This document shows positions 63,999 to 64,000 of a DNA stretch of 64,000 nucleotides, piece after piece. Each line of letters opens with the position of its first letter. Within the stretch, counting starts at the first letter, position 1. The notes beneath the pieces were generated by a model. It made no database searches. It worked only from the letters and a program-made list of their open reading frames with translations, and was not told the DNA's origin. The stretch is from Glandiceps talaboti (lineage: Eukaryota; Hemichordata; Enteropneusta; Spengelidae): contig NC_135556.1 of the NCBI RefSeq assembly GCF_964340395.1, positions 25,519,723 through 25,583,722 of the forward strand, in the 5' to 3' direction. The translations under genes were made by a program, and so were the position numbers.

Positions 63999-64000
63999 CC

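Overview
The window is animal nuclear DNA. Its genes are split by many GT-AG introns. Introns and spacers are AT-rich and full of micro- and minisatellites, tRNA-derived SINE and LINE debris and short inverted-repeat (MITE-like) elements. The encoded proteins are ordinary metazoan ones: an ETS factor of the ELF1/2/4 type, SLC35G1, the RNA polymerase I subunit POLR1E and a Sec14/CRAL-TRIO protein. No operons or bacterial signals occur. The style (compact host genes, CR1-like LINE ends, abundant MITEs) suits a marine invertebrate such as a cephalochordate, hemichordate or lophotrochozoan. I cannot place it more finely from the sequence alone.

Layout. 1-3722 (+): last five exons of the ELF-type ETS factor, followed by several candidate poly(A) signals to about 5440. 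5500-10260: spacer with simple repeats and a tRNA-derived SINE (9175-9526). 10263-11345 (+): intronless SLC35G1-like transporter. 11346-16726: spacer with nested TA-flanked mini-transposons. 16727-25989 (-): eight-exon group II PLP decarboxylase whose third intron holds a 1.8 kb minisatellite. 26000-29410: spacer with hairpin repeats and a MITE. 29411-45563 (-): twelve-exon, 2259-residue protein with five matrin-type zinc fingers, polyproline tracts and two low-complexity coding repeats. 47374-55368 (-): eleven-exon POLR1E (406 residues). 55369-56030: head-to-head promoter region. 56031-63640 (+): six-exon Sec14-like CRAL-TRIO protein (245 residues), with a poly(A) signal near 63993.

The six genes do not form one pathway. 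They are neighbours in a gene-moderate region. All spliced models below were joined by hand from splice sites and checked for phase; each complete multi-exon model has a CDS length divisible by three.

The most interesting points are: (i) all five zinc fingers of the 2259-residue protein are cut by a phase-0 intron exactly eight residues after the second cysteine; (ii) a decarboxylase with a DPHKG lysine motif, lacking the DDC-type catalytic tyrosine and resembling a mainly bacterial subfamily; (iii) a decayed tandem copy of POLR1E exon 2 with several copies of its 5' splice site; (iv) several recognisable MITE families, and a SINE whose tail resembles that of the local LINE.
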